From Chromera velia (lineage: Eukaryota > Sar > Chromeraceae), in the NCBI GenBank assembly GCA_018398765.1, contig JAHBMJ010004175.1, forward strand, positions 1 to 52,500: a DNA stretch of 52,500 nt. Direction: 5' to 3'. The stretch's first letter is position 1. The number at the start of each line of letters is the position of its first letter. The translations under genes were made by a program, and so were the position numbers. The notes beneath the pieces are model-generated. The model made no database searches. It was not told the DNA's origin and saw only the letters and a list, made by a program, of their open reading frames with translations. Of the stretch, positions 23,801 through 37,100 are shown piece after piece.

Positions 23801-24767
23801 GAAAACAGAGGGGAAGGGGGTGAGGTGAGCACCTCGGAAGGGTCCACCCTCTCTCTCACACTTTCTTTAAGTCATCGAGCGATCTATCCTGGACGGGTTT
23901 TATTGTCGTTCCTCAATTCTTTAAACGTTTTTTCACTCACTTCTGATCGCATTTCTCGATCCATAGATCGACCTCTTCCTTTCTTTTTCCTTATTTCTTC
24001 TTTCTTCCTGCCTGCCTTTCTGCTGCCGTGTAGAACGACTGACGGCTGCCGATGGACCCAGTGCAGGGAACTCAAAATTTGTTTTTTGCTTTAGGTTCTG
24101 CCTTCATGCATGTTCACTCTCTCTCTCTCTGCATGTGCCTCTTTTCTTTTATTTTCTTTCTGTTGCATGGTGTCTCTGAATTAAATGGCTGCATGGCAAT
24201 TGCCTTGGGGCTATTACTCATTCACTCACTCACGCACACGACTCGTCGTCTCTTCGTTCCTCCCCGGCCTTTCAGTGGAACGACGACGACAACCCACGAC
24301 ACACGGTAGAGGTGGAAGGAAGAGTAATGGACGAAAAGAGAGACAGAAAAATGAGAGTCGCCAACACAGACAGTTCCTTGTGGGAGGAAGAGAGGAAGGT
24401 CGCGAGGAGGGAAGGAAGAGCCATGCAACGATCCAGATCCATCCACGGGCAGCGACATGCTTTGTGCACACCCGCGCTTCCTCCCTCTCGCTCAACCAAC
24501 CCCCCCTCTTTTCTCTTTACTGTCTGTCTTTCTTTCTTTTGTTCCTCTCTCTCCCCCTCTCGTGCGATCTCATCTGTCTTGCTTCCCACCCACCCAAATG
24601 AATTCCACCCTTTCCCTTCCCCGCTCTTTCTCTCATCTCATCTCACGTCATGCACCAACCTGATCAAACACCGACATGGAGACCTTGGACTCCTTTCCCC
24701 CCTTCCCCTGCACACCCAAGCAGGCAGGCATGAAGTGAAGGACACAGCTCCCTTTCTGTCTGTCTGT
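20879..24767. other. AT-rich intergenic region, no gene seen
   Basis: From 20.9 to 23.2 kb the sequence is AT-rich with many stops in all frames. From 23.3 to 24.8 kb it is pyrimidine-rich with overlapping open frames that lack protein-like composition. The last part should hold the 3' UTR of the ADP/ATP carrier gene. Confidence 0.6.
22399..22624. mobile_element. Small palindromic (MITE-like) element
   Basis: Starts GCGCCGGCTAGAGAAAAA and ends with the near reverse complement TTTCTCTCTAGCCGGTGC. Two internal direct copies of AGATCGTCTACTTTTTT (about 22432 and 22589). No coding capacity and no clear target duplication. Confidence 0.55.
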
Positions 24768-25956
24768 CTAACCGTTGATGAGCTTCTGGACCTCGTCGTA
24801 CACAACCAGCACCAGCGCCCCCCCGGCTCCACGAAGGACGTTGGACCAGGCGCCCTGCATGATTATTGCATGGTTGATTGCATGGTTGATTGTTCATTTG
24901 ATTGATTGATGCATTTGTTCTTTCAGACAGGGAGACATGCAGACAGGCAGTCTGAGAGAAAACAATGATGGTGTGAGGTCAATTGAAGAGTGCTGATGAG
25001 ATCGTCCCTTCAAAGTATGGAGGATGAGAGTGCAGCAACGGAAGAACGAATCAAGGGAAGGAGGAAAATCAAAACCGAAACTCCACCCCGTTAATAACCG
25101 TCGACTTGCAAAGACACACGGAAGGAACGTTATGATTCAAACCAAATCACATCGAGAGAAATAGAAAAACCACAGAGTCCGCTCGTTCTTTCTCTCATTC
25201 TCTCTCTGCCCCCCCCCCCCCTCCGGAAAGGGCCCACCTTGAAGAATGCCCCCGCTCCCTCCTGGGAGAGGATTTTGCCCCAGCAGTCGATTGTGGAAGT
25301 GTACTGGAGGGACTCTCCCTTGGCCTTTCCAGCCATCATCATCATGCGTCGACTGCACAGATCAACCAACAGCATGCATTCATCTTCATACATCTCATAT
25401 AAAAAATAATTCTGTATGAAAATGAATGCATCCAGCCATCATCATCATGCGTCGACTGTATAGATAGATCAACCAACAGCATGCATTCATCTTCATACAT
25501 CTCATATAAAAAATAATTCTGTATGAAAATGAATGCATCCAGCCATCATCATCATGCGTCGACTGTATAGATAGATCAACCAACAGCATGCATTCATCTT
25601 CATACATCTCATATACAAAAGAATTCTGTATGAAAATGAATGCATCCAGCCATCATCATCATGCGTCGACTGCAAAGATAGATCAACAAACAGACGACAG
25701 ATTGGAAACAAGTCGTATATGCAAACAGAGAGAGTTGCTTGGGGACCCAAGAACGGGAACCAAAAAAATGAACCGAGGAGGACGAAAAAGCAATCAGGTA
25801 GGTGTACACGACCTCATCAAACGATGCCCCCCCCCCGCCCCTTCGTGGTGTCAAAACAAACTCACTCACCGGACGGTGTCGAAGGGATAAGAGACGATAC
25901 CGGCAGCAGCAGTCACAGCCTGAGCGACACCCCACTTGAGGAAGAAGTTTGCCTGC

Positions 25957-25988
<32 letters not shown>

Positions 25989-28661
25989 CCAGACAGATTA
26001 ATAAACGTATGAGGTGCATCGATAGAGAGATACTTAAAGGAAATGCATGCAGCCTGAAAGAAAAAGACCAATTCGAAGAAGAAAACAGCTCCAAAAGAAA
26101 AAAGGTGGAGTGACCCACTGAGGTGACGCATACGGGTCCGAACGCTCAGCGTCTTTTTGGCTCACTCGGATGCTTCCCTTGTTCTCCGTCGGTATTTTCT
26201 GCGCCCTCCCCACCCAGCCCTCTTCCACCCTCTCTGTACATCTTTGTGTGTCACTTGCCCCTCCTCTCTCTCCTCTCCTCTCCTGCTCGACCCACCTTCT
26301 TCTCATCAGCAAAGAGCATTCCCTTGGCGGTATCGTACAGACCGAAGTAGGCTCCTCTGTAAACAATAATTCCCTGCACACGCACGCTCGCACGCACGCA
26401 CACACGAACACGTGATAGAAGGGATAAAGATCCAGGAAATCGCTTTCCTTCCTTCCTTCCTTCCTTCCTTCCTTCTTCGTTGGAGGGACAGTCTTCCCTT
26501 CCCGCAGGAACTTCTTCGCTGACGGGGAGGGAAGGAGGGACATGTGGCGCTCCTCTCACCCTCCCTCCCGCCCTCTATTTGCATGCATGCAGACACGGAG
26601 CATCGCACCACTTACGGGAGGGAAAAAACAAATAAATAAAGAAAGAAAACACGAACGACTCGATCCCTTTTGCATGTTTCACGAAGAAAAAAATATCTAG
26701 AACGCAGAACGCACCCCCCCACCAAAAAAAAAAAACTATGTACCTGCACGGAGACGCCGAATCCCTTGTAGAGAGACCCCACACCGCTTGTCCTTGCCAC
26801 CTTGGTGAGGCAGTCATACAGTCCGGTGAACTCTCTCTCGGCTCCGCTCTTCACATCAGACGCCAGGCGGGTACGGGCAAAGTCGAGGGGATACACAATG
26901 CACAGAGATGCGGCCCCGGCAAGACCTCCAGAGGCCATGTTGGCTCCGAAGAAACCCCAGAACTGAGTCTTCGGGTCGTACCTGCAAATGCAGCAGCAGC
27001 AGTAGTTGAATCAATCCGTCAGTCAATCCTTGTGGAAGTGTCTATATGCACTCACGCGCCCTCCCTCATCCGATCGACCCGCGCAATTCTCCAGCAGCAC
27101 GCTTAGGTGCGCGTGCACAGACGTGTGCAAAACACAGGGAGCCCACACATATGACGCGAGCACTGAGAAACAAAAGGAGAGCGAAGAGAGAGAAGAAGCC
27201 GACAAGGAAGGAAGAAAGGAAGGAAGGAAGAAACGAAAGGGAAAGAACAACGCACTTGGGGAAAAGGTTCTTGAAGAAGTCCTTGAAAGCGAAGTTGAAG
27301 GCCTGCAAGCGAACAAGAAAGCAGATCGAAAGAAACGCTCTTTGTGCGTGTGCGTGTGCGTGTGTAGCCAGCGCGAGGAAGGACGTTGGGGTATTCGGGT
27401 GCGCAAACAGAGATACAGATTCACATACGGACAAAACAACATAGACACATGCAATTTGTGCAGTGGAAAGTCGGCATCACCTCTCCTTTCCTCTCCAAAC
27501 AAGAAGAAGAAGCTATACAGGCAGACAGACTGGGTCAGCCGCACAAGAGGTGGGGGGGTCTGTGTGGAACGAAGACAGCATGGTATAAAGAGAGACGAGG
27601 CGCGACCCGAAACACAACCGCACCGTCATCTACAGGCAGACACAGGCAGAGAGACACACCGACGGATCTACCTACCTACCTGAGTAGGGAAGTATCTGAT
27701 GACGTTGGCCATGTTTCCTCTCCACAGAGAGGTCACACCCTGCTCTTGCACAAGCCTGCGGGCATGGCGGGCAAATCAAACAGGCAACAGAGTCACGCGT
27801 ACAAATCACTTGTGTCCACAACTAAAAAAAGGGGGAGACAGAAGGACTCACAGAAGTACCCCCACGGATACAATGCACACATGCAAGCAGACGCACGCAC
27901 CCCCTTTCTCCCTCAACACACCGCCACGCATATATTTAGGACGTTTCATTCATGTGTCTTTTGCCGGTCACCCCCTTCTCCCTTGGCCAAGAAAGAAAGA
28001 CGAAAAGAACGGTGCTGGAGAGTGGAGATTGCACACGCACTGCCTGGAGCAGTTGCTTGTTCCCCCTTTCCTGTCTACGTGTGTCACCTGTCTGACCTAC
28101 AAGTATCTCCCTCGCCTCCAGAGTATTCATCCAACACACCCACACAAGCACCCCCTGACGCACGCACGGACGGACACATGCACTCACCTTGATCCAGTGG
28201 AGACAATGCCAGTGTATCTGGGCTTGGTGCCTGCCTGGATTTCCGGGATGGAGTCCTGAGTCTGGAGCACGAGCTTGATGCGCTCGATAGGGGCCACAGC
28301 GGTTTTGCAAACAGCAGCCGAGACTCCTCCAGCGAGGAAGTCCAGCACGAAATTCTCTGCACACACACGCAAGAACACGAACACAAAAGCGTTGGGATTG
28401 AAACACGAAGCAAGAGAGGCAGGAAAAATGCACGGCCAGCAATACATTCACCAAGTCCACGGAAGGTCAACCAAACAACATCAGACTCGGCGTTGTCTTC
28501 ATCCCTCCGGAAGAACAAAAAAGGGGGACGTAGGCAGCGGCCACGTGAAATATGTAGAATTGAAGGTGAGTACCAAGACATATACAGAGAAAATCAGACA
28601 CAAAGAAGAGCTGCGGATGAAACAGGAACTCAGGGGACTCACTCTGCTTCTTCTCAGGCAT
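24768..28661 (-). CDS. Mitochondrial ADP/ATP translocase (complete, nine exons)
   Basis: Exchanges ADP and ATP across the inner mitochondrial membrane. Exons: 28661..28643, 28356..28188, 27755..27680, 27302..27256, 26981..26744, 26373..26296, 25952..25870, 25352..25238, 24854..24768. All introns are GT-AG and all frames join, giving 303 residues, the normal family length. The three carrier signatures are PIERIK (residue 29), PLDFAR (135) and PFDTVR (232). The nucleotide-carrier signature RRRMMM is at 237-242, its first Arg codon split by an intron. Intron phases are 1,2,0,2,0,0,2,0. The N-terminus is short with no presequence, as usual for carriers. A tandem repeat in intron 7 duplicates the exon 8 acceptor (see separate entry). 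Identification is firm. Confidence 0.97.
25329..25690 (-). repeat. Minisatellite of 103-107-bp units spanning an acceptor and exon start
   Basis: Units begin at 25329, 25432, 25539 and 25646 (last one partial). Each contains the AG acceptor and the exon 8 codons for RRMMMMAG, followed by intron-derived sequence. Only the unit at 25329-25352 is the functional exon start, because the others run into an in-frame stop after about 20 codons. Confidence 0.9.
25958..25987. repeat. (CAGA)n microsatellite against an acceptor
   Basis: Tetranucleotide run in intron 6 of the ADP/ATP carrier. On the gene strand it reads as CTGT repeats leading into the CAG acceptor of exon 7. Confidence 0.85.
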
Positions 28662-28822
28662 CCTGGTAGGTGGGGGAGAAATGAAGGCTTCGGCAAAGGG
28701 CGAAGGGGGTTCTGCAGGATTTCGCTCAGAGACGAATCACCACGCCAGTAACTCACACAGAGAGAGTGAAACTGGAAGCCGAGGTTCTGCAGGGAATGCT
28801 GTCTGGAGATGAGACAGACACC

Positions 28823-28830
28823 TATATATA
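28823..28830 (-). promoter_or_regulatory. Candidate TATA box of the ADP/ATP carrier gene
   Basis: TATATATA, 162 bp upstream of the carrier ATG, in the 635-bp region shared with the divergent large gene. The motif is self-complementary, so it does not set direction. Confidence 0.35.
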
Positions 28831-29296
28831 GGGGGGGAAGTGTATATACGTCACTTTAGAGTCGGATAGGCGCGAATGCACGTGCATGAGCTTCGATCGT
28901 GCATGTGGTCCCGGAAAAACGATTTTGTAGATGCTTGAGGGGTACGAAACTTTGGGTTTTGTCTGCATGTATTTCTTTTTGTCGCGGAAGTGCTCGCACG
29001 GAGCCAAGTCGACGCGTGGCTGGACAAGCTTCGCCGGCCCCGAAGCGCAAAATCCGGACAAAAGGAAACTGAAGGCTGAAGCTGCCCTCGCAACTGTACA
29101 CTCGAAGAGCATGCAGGGTTAAGGTGAAGAGCGAACGGACGCGACCGATCAGCAGATTCCAGAACGCAAATTGTCTTTCAAAATGACAAATGATAACAAT
29201 TCTTTAAGAGGACAGGGAGATGTCAATACAACACACAGACTCTCGAGAAACATGGCAAACCAGATGTGAACCACTGCTAAGTCTTGCCGTCTCCTG

Positions 29297-30838
29297 ATGC
29301 ACCTCCTGGTTGCAGTGCTCCTTGTTGCTGCAGGACGGCGTTTCTGTGAGGCTTTCTCCTTCTGCTTATTGCCCTCCTTTATTAGGGGAAATGGAAGGTT
29401 TAATTTGAGCAAACGGAATTTGGGGTCACACAGGCGGCCTGTTGTTGGCGTGGGAGGACCGTCTTCCCGTCTCCCGCAAAGTGTTTGTTTTTCTTCCTCG
29501 GACGTGGAGTCCAAGTTCCCTGTCTCGTCCTTTCTTGATCTAAGCGAGGAGAAAGAGGAAACAGACCCAAGGACTGCCAGGAAAACAGAATCTTCGGAGG
29601 AAAGTACGGGGCAATGGGGAGAAACAGAGAAGAGCGGCGAGAATGAACGAGAGGCCGATGACTCGCCTGCCGTCTCTGTCACCGTCTCCCCCCCCCATAA
29701 TTTCAGTCCAGTGCCTTCTGACAAAAGGGCCAGGAAAGGACGTTGGGCCAAGCAGCAACAGAAAGAAGAAGAGGAAGAGGGTGGGGGGATAAGCGTGGGG
29801 CGATGGAGAGAGTTGACCGAGACTGTAACTAGCTGGGCTCATTGGCTCTTGTGTGTCTCTGGTTCCGAGAGTCAGGACGCAAAAACAAAAAGAAAAGAGG
29901 AGGAAAGACACCTCATGGGCATGCTGGCAGAAAACGTTCCTTTTCTAGAGGGTCTGGCCGAGCTGTCAGAAGAACTCTCCCGTCTGCAGACGGAGGGAGG
30001 AGGTGCGGTGTCTCTGCCTGCTGTGGCAGGCAGAAGGGAGTTTGTGTATGTGCTGATACGGCTGGTGTCGGGTCTGTCTGTGATTTCTGACCTTTTATTT
30101 CAGCAAGCTCTCGAGAGGCCCAGAGGAGAGTCGGGAGAAGAAGAAGTGGAGAATGAGCCTGAGACAAGTCTTCAAGGGAAGGTTATCGGGGCTCTGGAGG
30201 GGGCCGTGATCCGTTTGTGTTCTCTCATCGAGGAGACCCCTTTTGAGTCTTTGGAGAGGTCTGATGAGACTGAAAGACATATCGCAACAGACAGCTCGGC
30301 AGAAGTTCCGAGCCGTTCCGAGCTTCCATTTCCTAGCTGGCAGTGGAGAAAGCCCGCGCTGGCTGCAGCTGGATGTGGAACGCTTTCCCTCCTTGCGTGG
30401 AGGCGTCTCCCTTCTTCCTCCTTCTATTTAAAAGAGAATGAATTCGATGGATTCCGTCTCCCTTCCGCTTTTTCTTTGCCTTCTTATTCTTCCCTTTTGT
30501 TTTGCAATTTGTCGGAATTCCTCCACTTTCTCCAGAACCCCCACCGGCATGAGGGGGGAGAAGGGGAGGGGGAAGGTACAGACAGTCTGCCTGATGAAGT
30601 GAGCCTTTTCCTCCTCGCTGGAGGGGGGCGGGAGGAGAGGACAGTGGCAGAAGGGAAAGGGGGGGGCATTTCTTTGTCGGATGTACAAATGGGGGGACTT
30701 CGGTGAGTCAGTTTGTTTGTTTGTCTCATGCTCAGTCCGTCTCGTTCGTCTTCTCCTTTCGTTGCAAGCCTTTCTCAGCATCTCTTTCTGCATCTGCCTG
30801 TCAGAGAAAGAAACAATTTGTCTCTCTCTCTCTGCCTC

Positions 30839-30879
<41 letters not shown>

Positions 30880-30886
30880 TTGTATA

Positions 30887-30941
<55 letters not shown>

Positions 30942-30966
30942 TCCCCCTCTCCCTCCGTCCCTCCCC

Positions 30967-30998
<32 letters not shown>

Positions 30999-31095
30999 CT
31001 GACTGATTCGCCCCAGAACGCAAAACTCCCCCCCCTCCTCTATCCTTCTGTCCCTCTGGTCACTCTGTCCTCCTCCATTTTCACGTGACTGAAAT

Positions 31096-31133
<38 letters not shown>

Positions 31134-34100
31134 TCTCTCTCTCTGCAGAGAAGCATTCAACCTCCTCGAAACCCACGGGGAAGGAGAGAGGAAGGGAAGA
31201 AAGCAAGGAGCAGAAGAGGCGTCTTCCCTTCCGATGTCCCTGCCGCCCTCTCTGCGGTGCTGGCTGAGGGATTGCCTCGCATTGCGCACTGCTAAGACCG
31301 CAGCGTCACCGGGCGAACGAAGGAGATCGCCCTTGGCATTGGAGTTGTGGGAATCAGACGCTTTGGAAGACCTTTACTGGTCCCTTTCGAGGCATGAGCA
31401 TGAGGGGCGTCGCGGGGGTGTCTCCTCCTCTGCAAAGGCCCTCTTTCAGGAAGCACGGCGTATCTTTTCGTTGTCCTCAGCGCTCTCTGCAGGGTCTGCA
31501 ATGAGCTTTGTGACTGAGGGCAGGGAGTTGGAGGAGTGGCTTGATTCCGTCCAGTGGGGTGAGGAAGGAAACGAGGAGGACATCGAGACTGCATCGTGTG
31601 CTCCTGTGTCTCAGGAGGTCGGTCGGTGTATTCGTTTGTTTGCTTCTGCCGGCCGTCCCTCTCTTTTTCCCTACTTGTCGAAGATAGAGGGTGCATTGCA
31701 AGGAGGGATACCAAATAGTACTCTCTTTAATGCAGTTCGCGTGTTGAGGTACCTGCCTTTGGATTATTTGCTTCCGGTTTTTTTCATCCATCGCGTGTGC
31801 CTGGCATTCGAGTCTCTACTGTTCCGTCTCTGTCCTTTTTCACACAAACAAATGCTGACCTTGTCGCTCCCCTTTTTCTTCTCTTGCCACCAATTTTTCG
31901 ATATCAATCAACCGTTTCACTTTCTTTCTGTTCTCTCTCTCTCTGCATTCATATGGACAACACTCAAGAGGGACATGGTGTGTTGTGACGGAATTTTGTG
32001 TGAAGAAAAAAACGCGAAGATCCCATACTGAATGGTTTGCAAGAAACACAGGGGGGTTTCAGTTTTTTTTTTTTCGATGCAAAGAGGGCTACAGATAGGA
32101 GGCAGGGAAGAGATCACTAGGCGTGTTACTTCGTTTGTCTGTCTGCGTCCGAACCTCGCGATGTTTTTTTCATGAAGTCTTTCCAATTCTCTTACAGCTG
32201 ACGACGTGAAATTGCACACTCTTTTCTGGGCACTCTTGTGAGTGCATGCAGCTGACGCACGCGGGCGCCGTTCTTTCTCGCTCTCTACTCGAGGCGTTTC
32301 TGAAAAGAGAGGACGGGCTGGACAGGGAGAGGGAGGGGGAACAGCAGTGCGGAGACAGAGAGAGAGAGGTGGATGATGGAGACGAACTCAGAGTTCTGGG
32401 GCTCATGTCAGTCAGTCAGGAAGGAAGGCAGGCAGGCAGTCAGTCAGTCAGTCAGTCAGGGCATGTAACTCTGCATGAGTTTGGGCAAAGGATTCCAATT
32501 CGCGTAGTTCTATTGGGTGATTCTATCTGCCTCTCTGCGTGTCTATCTGTTTGTCTGTTTTCGTCCCCCCCTCTTCTCAACTTGTTGGTTTGTACTTTTT
32601 TTCGGTACGTCTTCATTCTCCTTCCCATCTCTCTTGCGTTCGTGTGGACGCATGTGTGTGTCTTGTGTCTGTAACTGTGCGTGCATGTATGCCGAAGACA
32701 ATGTTCAGATCTTCACGCGTGATCAACCTGCCCCCCCCCCATTTCCTTCCACGCATGCATGCAGGTTGGCTGTCGGGGGTTTCCTGCGTCAGGAGCGTGT
32801 GACGCTACAAGCCAGCCCTTTCATGCGTCGCATCCTTTCGCAATTAGAGACGCACGTGGAAAAACTGGGGGCCGTTGTTGAGCAGCAGGAGAAAGAGAGA
32901 GACGAACGAGAGGCAGAAAAGGCACAGGGGAACATAGAAGGGTTTATGAAATGGTGGGGGACAAGGGGATGGAAACGATCGAAGAAGATTCAGTTCACTG
33001 TTCTTTCGTGTCTGTTGAAAGACGCGCGTCCGCGCCTCCACAGGGCGCTGTGGGATCTTCTGGCGACTCTTCGAGTACTCCGTTTTGGTTCTTCTCTCTG
33101 GAACTCCTTGAGAGACTTGTGCAGCTCTGTGCCGACAGTCGTCGGGAACACTAGGCCGATTGACGCCGTTTATATTCTGTCTCACCTGACAGAGAGACAC
33201 GAAGACAATTCAGTCAGACAGCAGTTGTACGTGACAGATCTCACAAAGAAAGTGGCACGAGGGCGGAGACCGAAAAGAAGCCAGAGCGATGAGGAAAGCG
33301 AACTTGAGTTGCCCTCAATGGACGATGTTGTCACTGGCTCCCGTATCCTCTCTATCGCCCATAATCTCCCCCAAACTCCGGTGCTGCCAGTGGACGAGCC
33401 CCCCGCGAAGTCTTTTTGGAAATCGGCATTGAGAATCACGAACCGCTGGGTGTCTGGCTGGGCTGGTCAGGTTGTCGAGACGTGGCGGGCCAATTCGAAG
33501 AGGGTGATGCAGGAGAAGATTCAGGAGAGGGAAGAGGAGGAGGGTGTCTCCTCATCAGACGAGGTGCAAGCCGTAGGGGATCTCTCTGTCGATTCGCCGC
33601 CTGTCGAGGACTTGGAAGCCGCCATGGAAGTCTGGTCAGTAAGTGAGGAGGCAGACAGGGAGTCAGTCTAAGACATTCAGGCCGGCAGGCAGGAAGTCAA
33701 TCGGTTCAGGAAAAAGAGGAGAAGAGAAGAGAAGAGAAGACGGCTGGTTGACTTTCCAGTCTGATTGTGTTTTGTGCCAAACATGTTCTATTCATGCTTT
33801 TCATATCGAAGCGGGTCTCCTTTTCGTGAATTTTCTTTTCTGCTCATGTCACACCCTCGCTTTTCCCCTTACGTGTTTCCTCGCCATCCTTTTCATTCAC
33901 TCCCAAGTTGTCATTTGTGTGCCCCTTTTCTTTGCATGCCCTTTCTTCCCTTGGGGTGTGGTGTTCGTTTGCTGTGGTGGTGCCTGTGTAAGAAGCAAAT
34001 TAATGTTTTGTTTGCGTCTTTGTTTCAGCTCGGCGCTCCAAAAGTATCTGGGCGAGGGGCAGACAGAGGATCACTTGTGGCTGCCAAAAAGATGTCTGTA

Positions 34101-37100
34101 CATCCTGCGAAACGTTTCGGTTGAGCTCGCAAAGGAGATCCAAGCCGCAGGAACAGCGGCAGAAGGAGAGGAGAACTCCGATCGTCTGGTGAGGGCAGGG
34201 CAGATGGGCGTGAGGTGTCTGCGTCTGATCCGAGAGCTCCCTCTGACTGGGGATCCGGAGGGGGAACAGAAGGAGAAAGCCAAGAGGGAAAGATCTGTTT
34301 TCCGTTTATTGAATTCCCTCCGCGTTTTTGTTGTCCCGGTAATCGACGACCGCCCGACCTTGGTCGACCTCCTGTCAGTCAGTCAGTCTGCCGCTGTCTG
34401 ACAGCGTTTTTGATGCATGGTCCCTGCATGTGTGTTGTATCATCGCATTACAGCAGGGCTCTAGCTGACTTCTTTCTGCTTTTTTGCTTAATTGCCTCCG
34501 TGCCTGACTGCCGTGCTGCTCCCACGAAGGCAACGAACGCTATGTTGACAAATGTTCCTTCCCTCTGTTGCTGGTGAATCTTGTGCGTAGGACAAGTGGG
34601 AGAGGCAGAAAGGGAGGGAAGGAAGACAGAAAAAAAAAGGGGGGGAAGAAGAACCTTCAAAGACAGAGTCAGAGAGCAGCGGCAGAACTGTGAAAGCCGG
34701 AAGGCAAGCAGACAGGCACGATGACACAGAATGGTTCCACAATCGCCCTTGCAATCTGAACAGATAGCTACTCCAACCGATCAATCTCTCAAGAGAATCT
34801 TGGGAGATAGTGTGGATTGAGACTTGCAGTGCTTCTGCAGGCGGGCAGAGGTCCATTTCCGTCTCCGTTGTCTTCAAGTGAACGTGCTGTCTGAATGGTT
34901 TCTTCCATGTCCGTTCATCTGCTTAATCCGTCGTCGTGTGTGTGTCGTCTCCCTCGTTCTCTCTCTACCTTTTGGGCGTTTCATTTTTCATTGTGTGTGC
35001 ATTTTTCCTTGTTTTGTCTTTCTGTCCATGCAGCAAATCTGCATGGCAACTTTCTCCGAACAATTCGGGAGAGCTGTTTTCCGATCTCCTCTCTGTCCTA
35101 GGATCTGAGGGGGTGCTGTTGCGTCCGGAGGCGGCAGTCGAGATGGAGTTGGGCGGGGTGGGAGAGGTGGAGTTTGACTATCGGCCCCGCAAAGGGAAGG
35201 TTCCTTTTTCATGTCTTTTGGATTTCGCAGACGTTCTCGGTTCGTTGTTCGAGTCTGGGACGCTGGAGGCCAATCAGTTTGACGAATTTCGACAGGAGAC
35301 GAAGGAGGGGGTCTGGGTGGTGCTTGGCCGGCCTAATGTAAATAAGGAAAGGGGCGGCAGTACAGGGAAGCTTGAGAGGGTGTCGGCCGAACCCGAGGCA
35401 TTGCTGGGTATTGTTAGAGCTGCCACGCTGGGGTCTCTTTCCCGTTGGCCGAATTGGAGGTGGATTTTCGAGACGGAAAAGAATGAGGAGGCCTATAGGA
35501 GTGCGGTGCTGGATGGGCAGAGCATGCGCATGGTGATGAACACAGTGACAATATCCAAGGCGACGGGGTCCTTTGACTCCCCTGGGCTGCTTGAGGCATT
35601 TGCACAGCTAGACGGTGTTGCGAAACCGTCTGCTGATAGCATGAGGTGGATGAGGGGGTCGGAGGCATTGGATGTCATGTCTGTACTCACACAGCATGTG
35701 AAGGAAGCAGGGTCTCTCCGAGAAGAGAGAAGAAGAGTGAGGCGATGGGCCCGGCTGTACATGTGTCTGGTTGCCTCTCTCTCGTATAGGAAAAATCCCT
35801 TTGCGGTGTTCACAGAAGATTTGTCGTTCTCCCGATTGAAGCAGAAGGACGGTCCGGGTGGTGCCTCTGTTGGGGTCAATTGGTTACCCCATTCCCTTGC
35901 TGCCATGATTGAGAGCGGGATTGTTTTTGGAGATTGGAACACGCTTGGAACAGAGGTTGTTGAGCGTGCAGAATTTGTAACGCATGTGGCGGACGCTTTT
36001 GTGTCTCATGCAGAAACGCAGATTAAGTGGGGAGAAACAGAATCCGAAATTGACTCAGAGGCATTAGAGGTTTTGATAAGTCAGTTGGCCTCGATGGCCT
36101 CGCGTATAGGCGGGCAGAAGTTTTTCCTTGGCAATGAGACGATCAGAAAAGGATGGCAGAGCCCAAGGTTTGTTGAAGAAATGCAAAAGAGAGTGCTGCT
36201 GGTAGAAAGGCAGATGAATCTGATAGACAGACTGTGTGGTCTGATTGAAGAAGGGGGGACAGGACACTTGAGAGGCGAGAGGATTGTTACTTTGGTTAGT
36301 GCACTTGGTACTATGCCCCTGGCTCTCAGTGCCTCCCTTTCTCCCTTCGCGTCGAAGAAGGCGAAGGCCACCCATGCCGAAGCCCTCCTGACCGCTCTCC
36401 GGAGGCTCATCTCTTTAATTCCTCGGGTGTCTCACCAGCTCCGCTCTTTCGGAAGTCGTTTGTCCGACTCTTCCTTGGTCGGGCTGAGTGAGGCGATGTT
36501 CTCAATTGACGACCAGGTGGGTTTCCTCATCCGAAAATTTACCGGCCTGGGAGGCAGCAACGAGGAAGATGAGAAAGAAGTCCTTGCAGGAACAGAAGAA
36601 GAGGAACAGGGAGCGGACTTTGTGAAAGAACTTGCGGGAGAGTGGAGGGAGTTGCGAGGTCACTGGCAGGAGGTGATCAGAAGTCTGGGAATCGAGATGT
36701 CTAAATTGAAGAGACAGAAAGCCATGAAAACAACGGACCTCGTCACACTCGTGTCAGTCAGTAGGGGAGGGGGGCATGCACTTGGGCAGTTGGTTGTCAA
36801 ACAGACAGACTGAAAGAAGGGACAGACCGTCAGACCGACAAAGTTTTTGTTTCGATTCTGCAGTCTCTCTCTCTTTGTGTGTGCATCTTCATCTGTCTCT
36901 CGGTTTCTTTCTGTCGCCGCATGTGTGGGAGCGAATTCATAGGTATGCTTCGATTGATCGACTCTTTTCCTTTCCTTTCCTTTCCTTTCCCTTCACACCT
37001 GTTTTCTCCCTTCTCTCTCGGCCTCCCTCCCTCGACCTCTGCCTGCAGAGAGTCGATGAGTCGGTTGAGGTTTCTTCCAGACACGGACCCCGCAGCACTG

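Noticed and set aside
32246-32674. Frame starting [10 protein letters not shown], considered as exon 4 of the large gene
   Set aside because: Joining it breaks the frame of the neighbouring exons, and it runs into CAGT repeats; the 32237 donor to 32764 acceptor join reads through cleanly.
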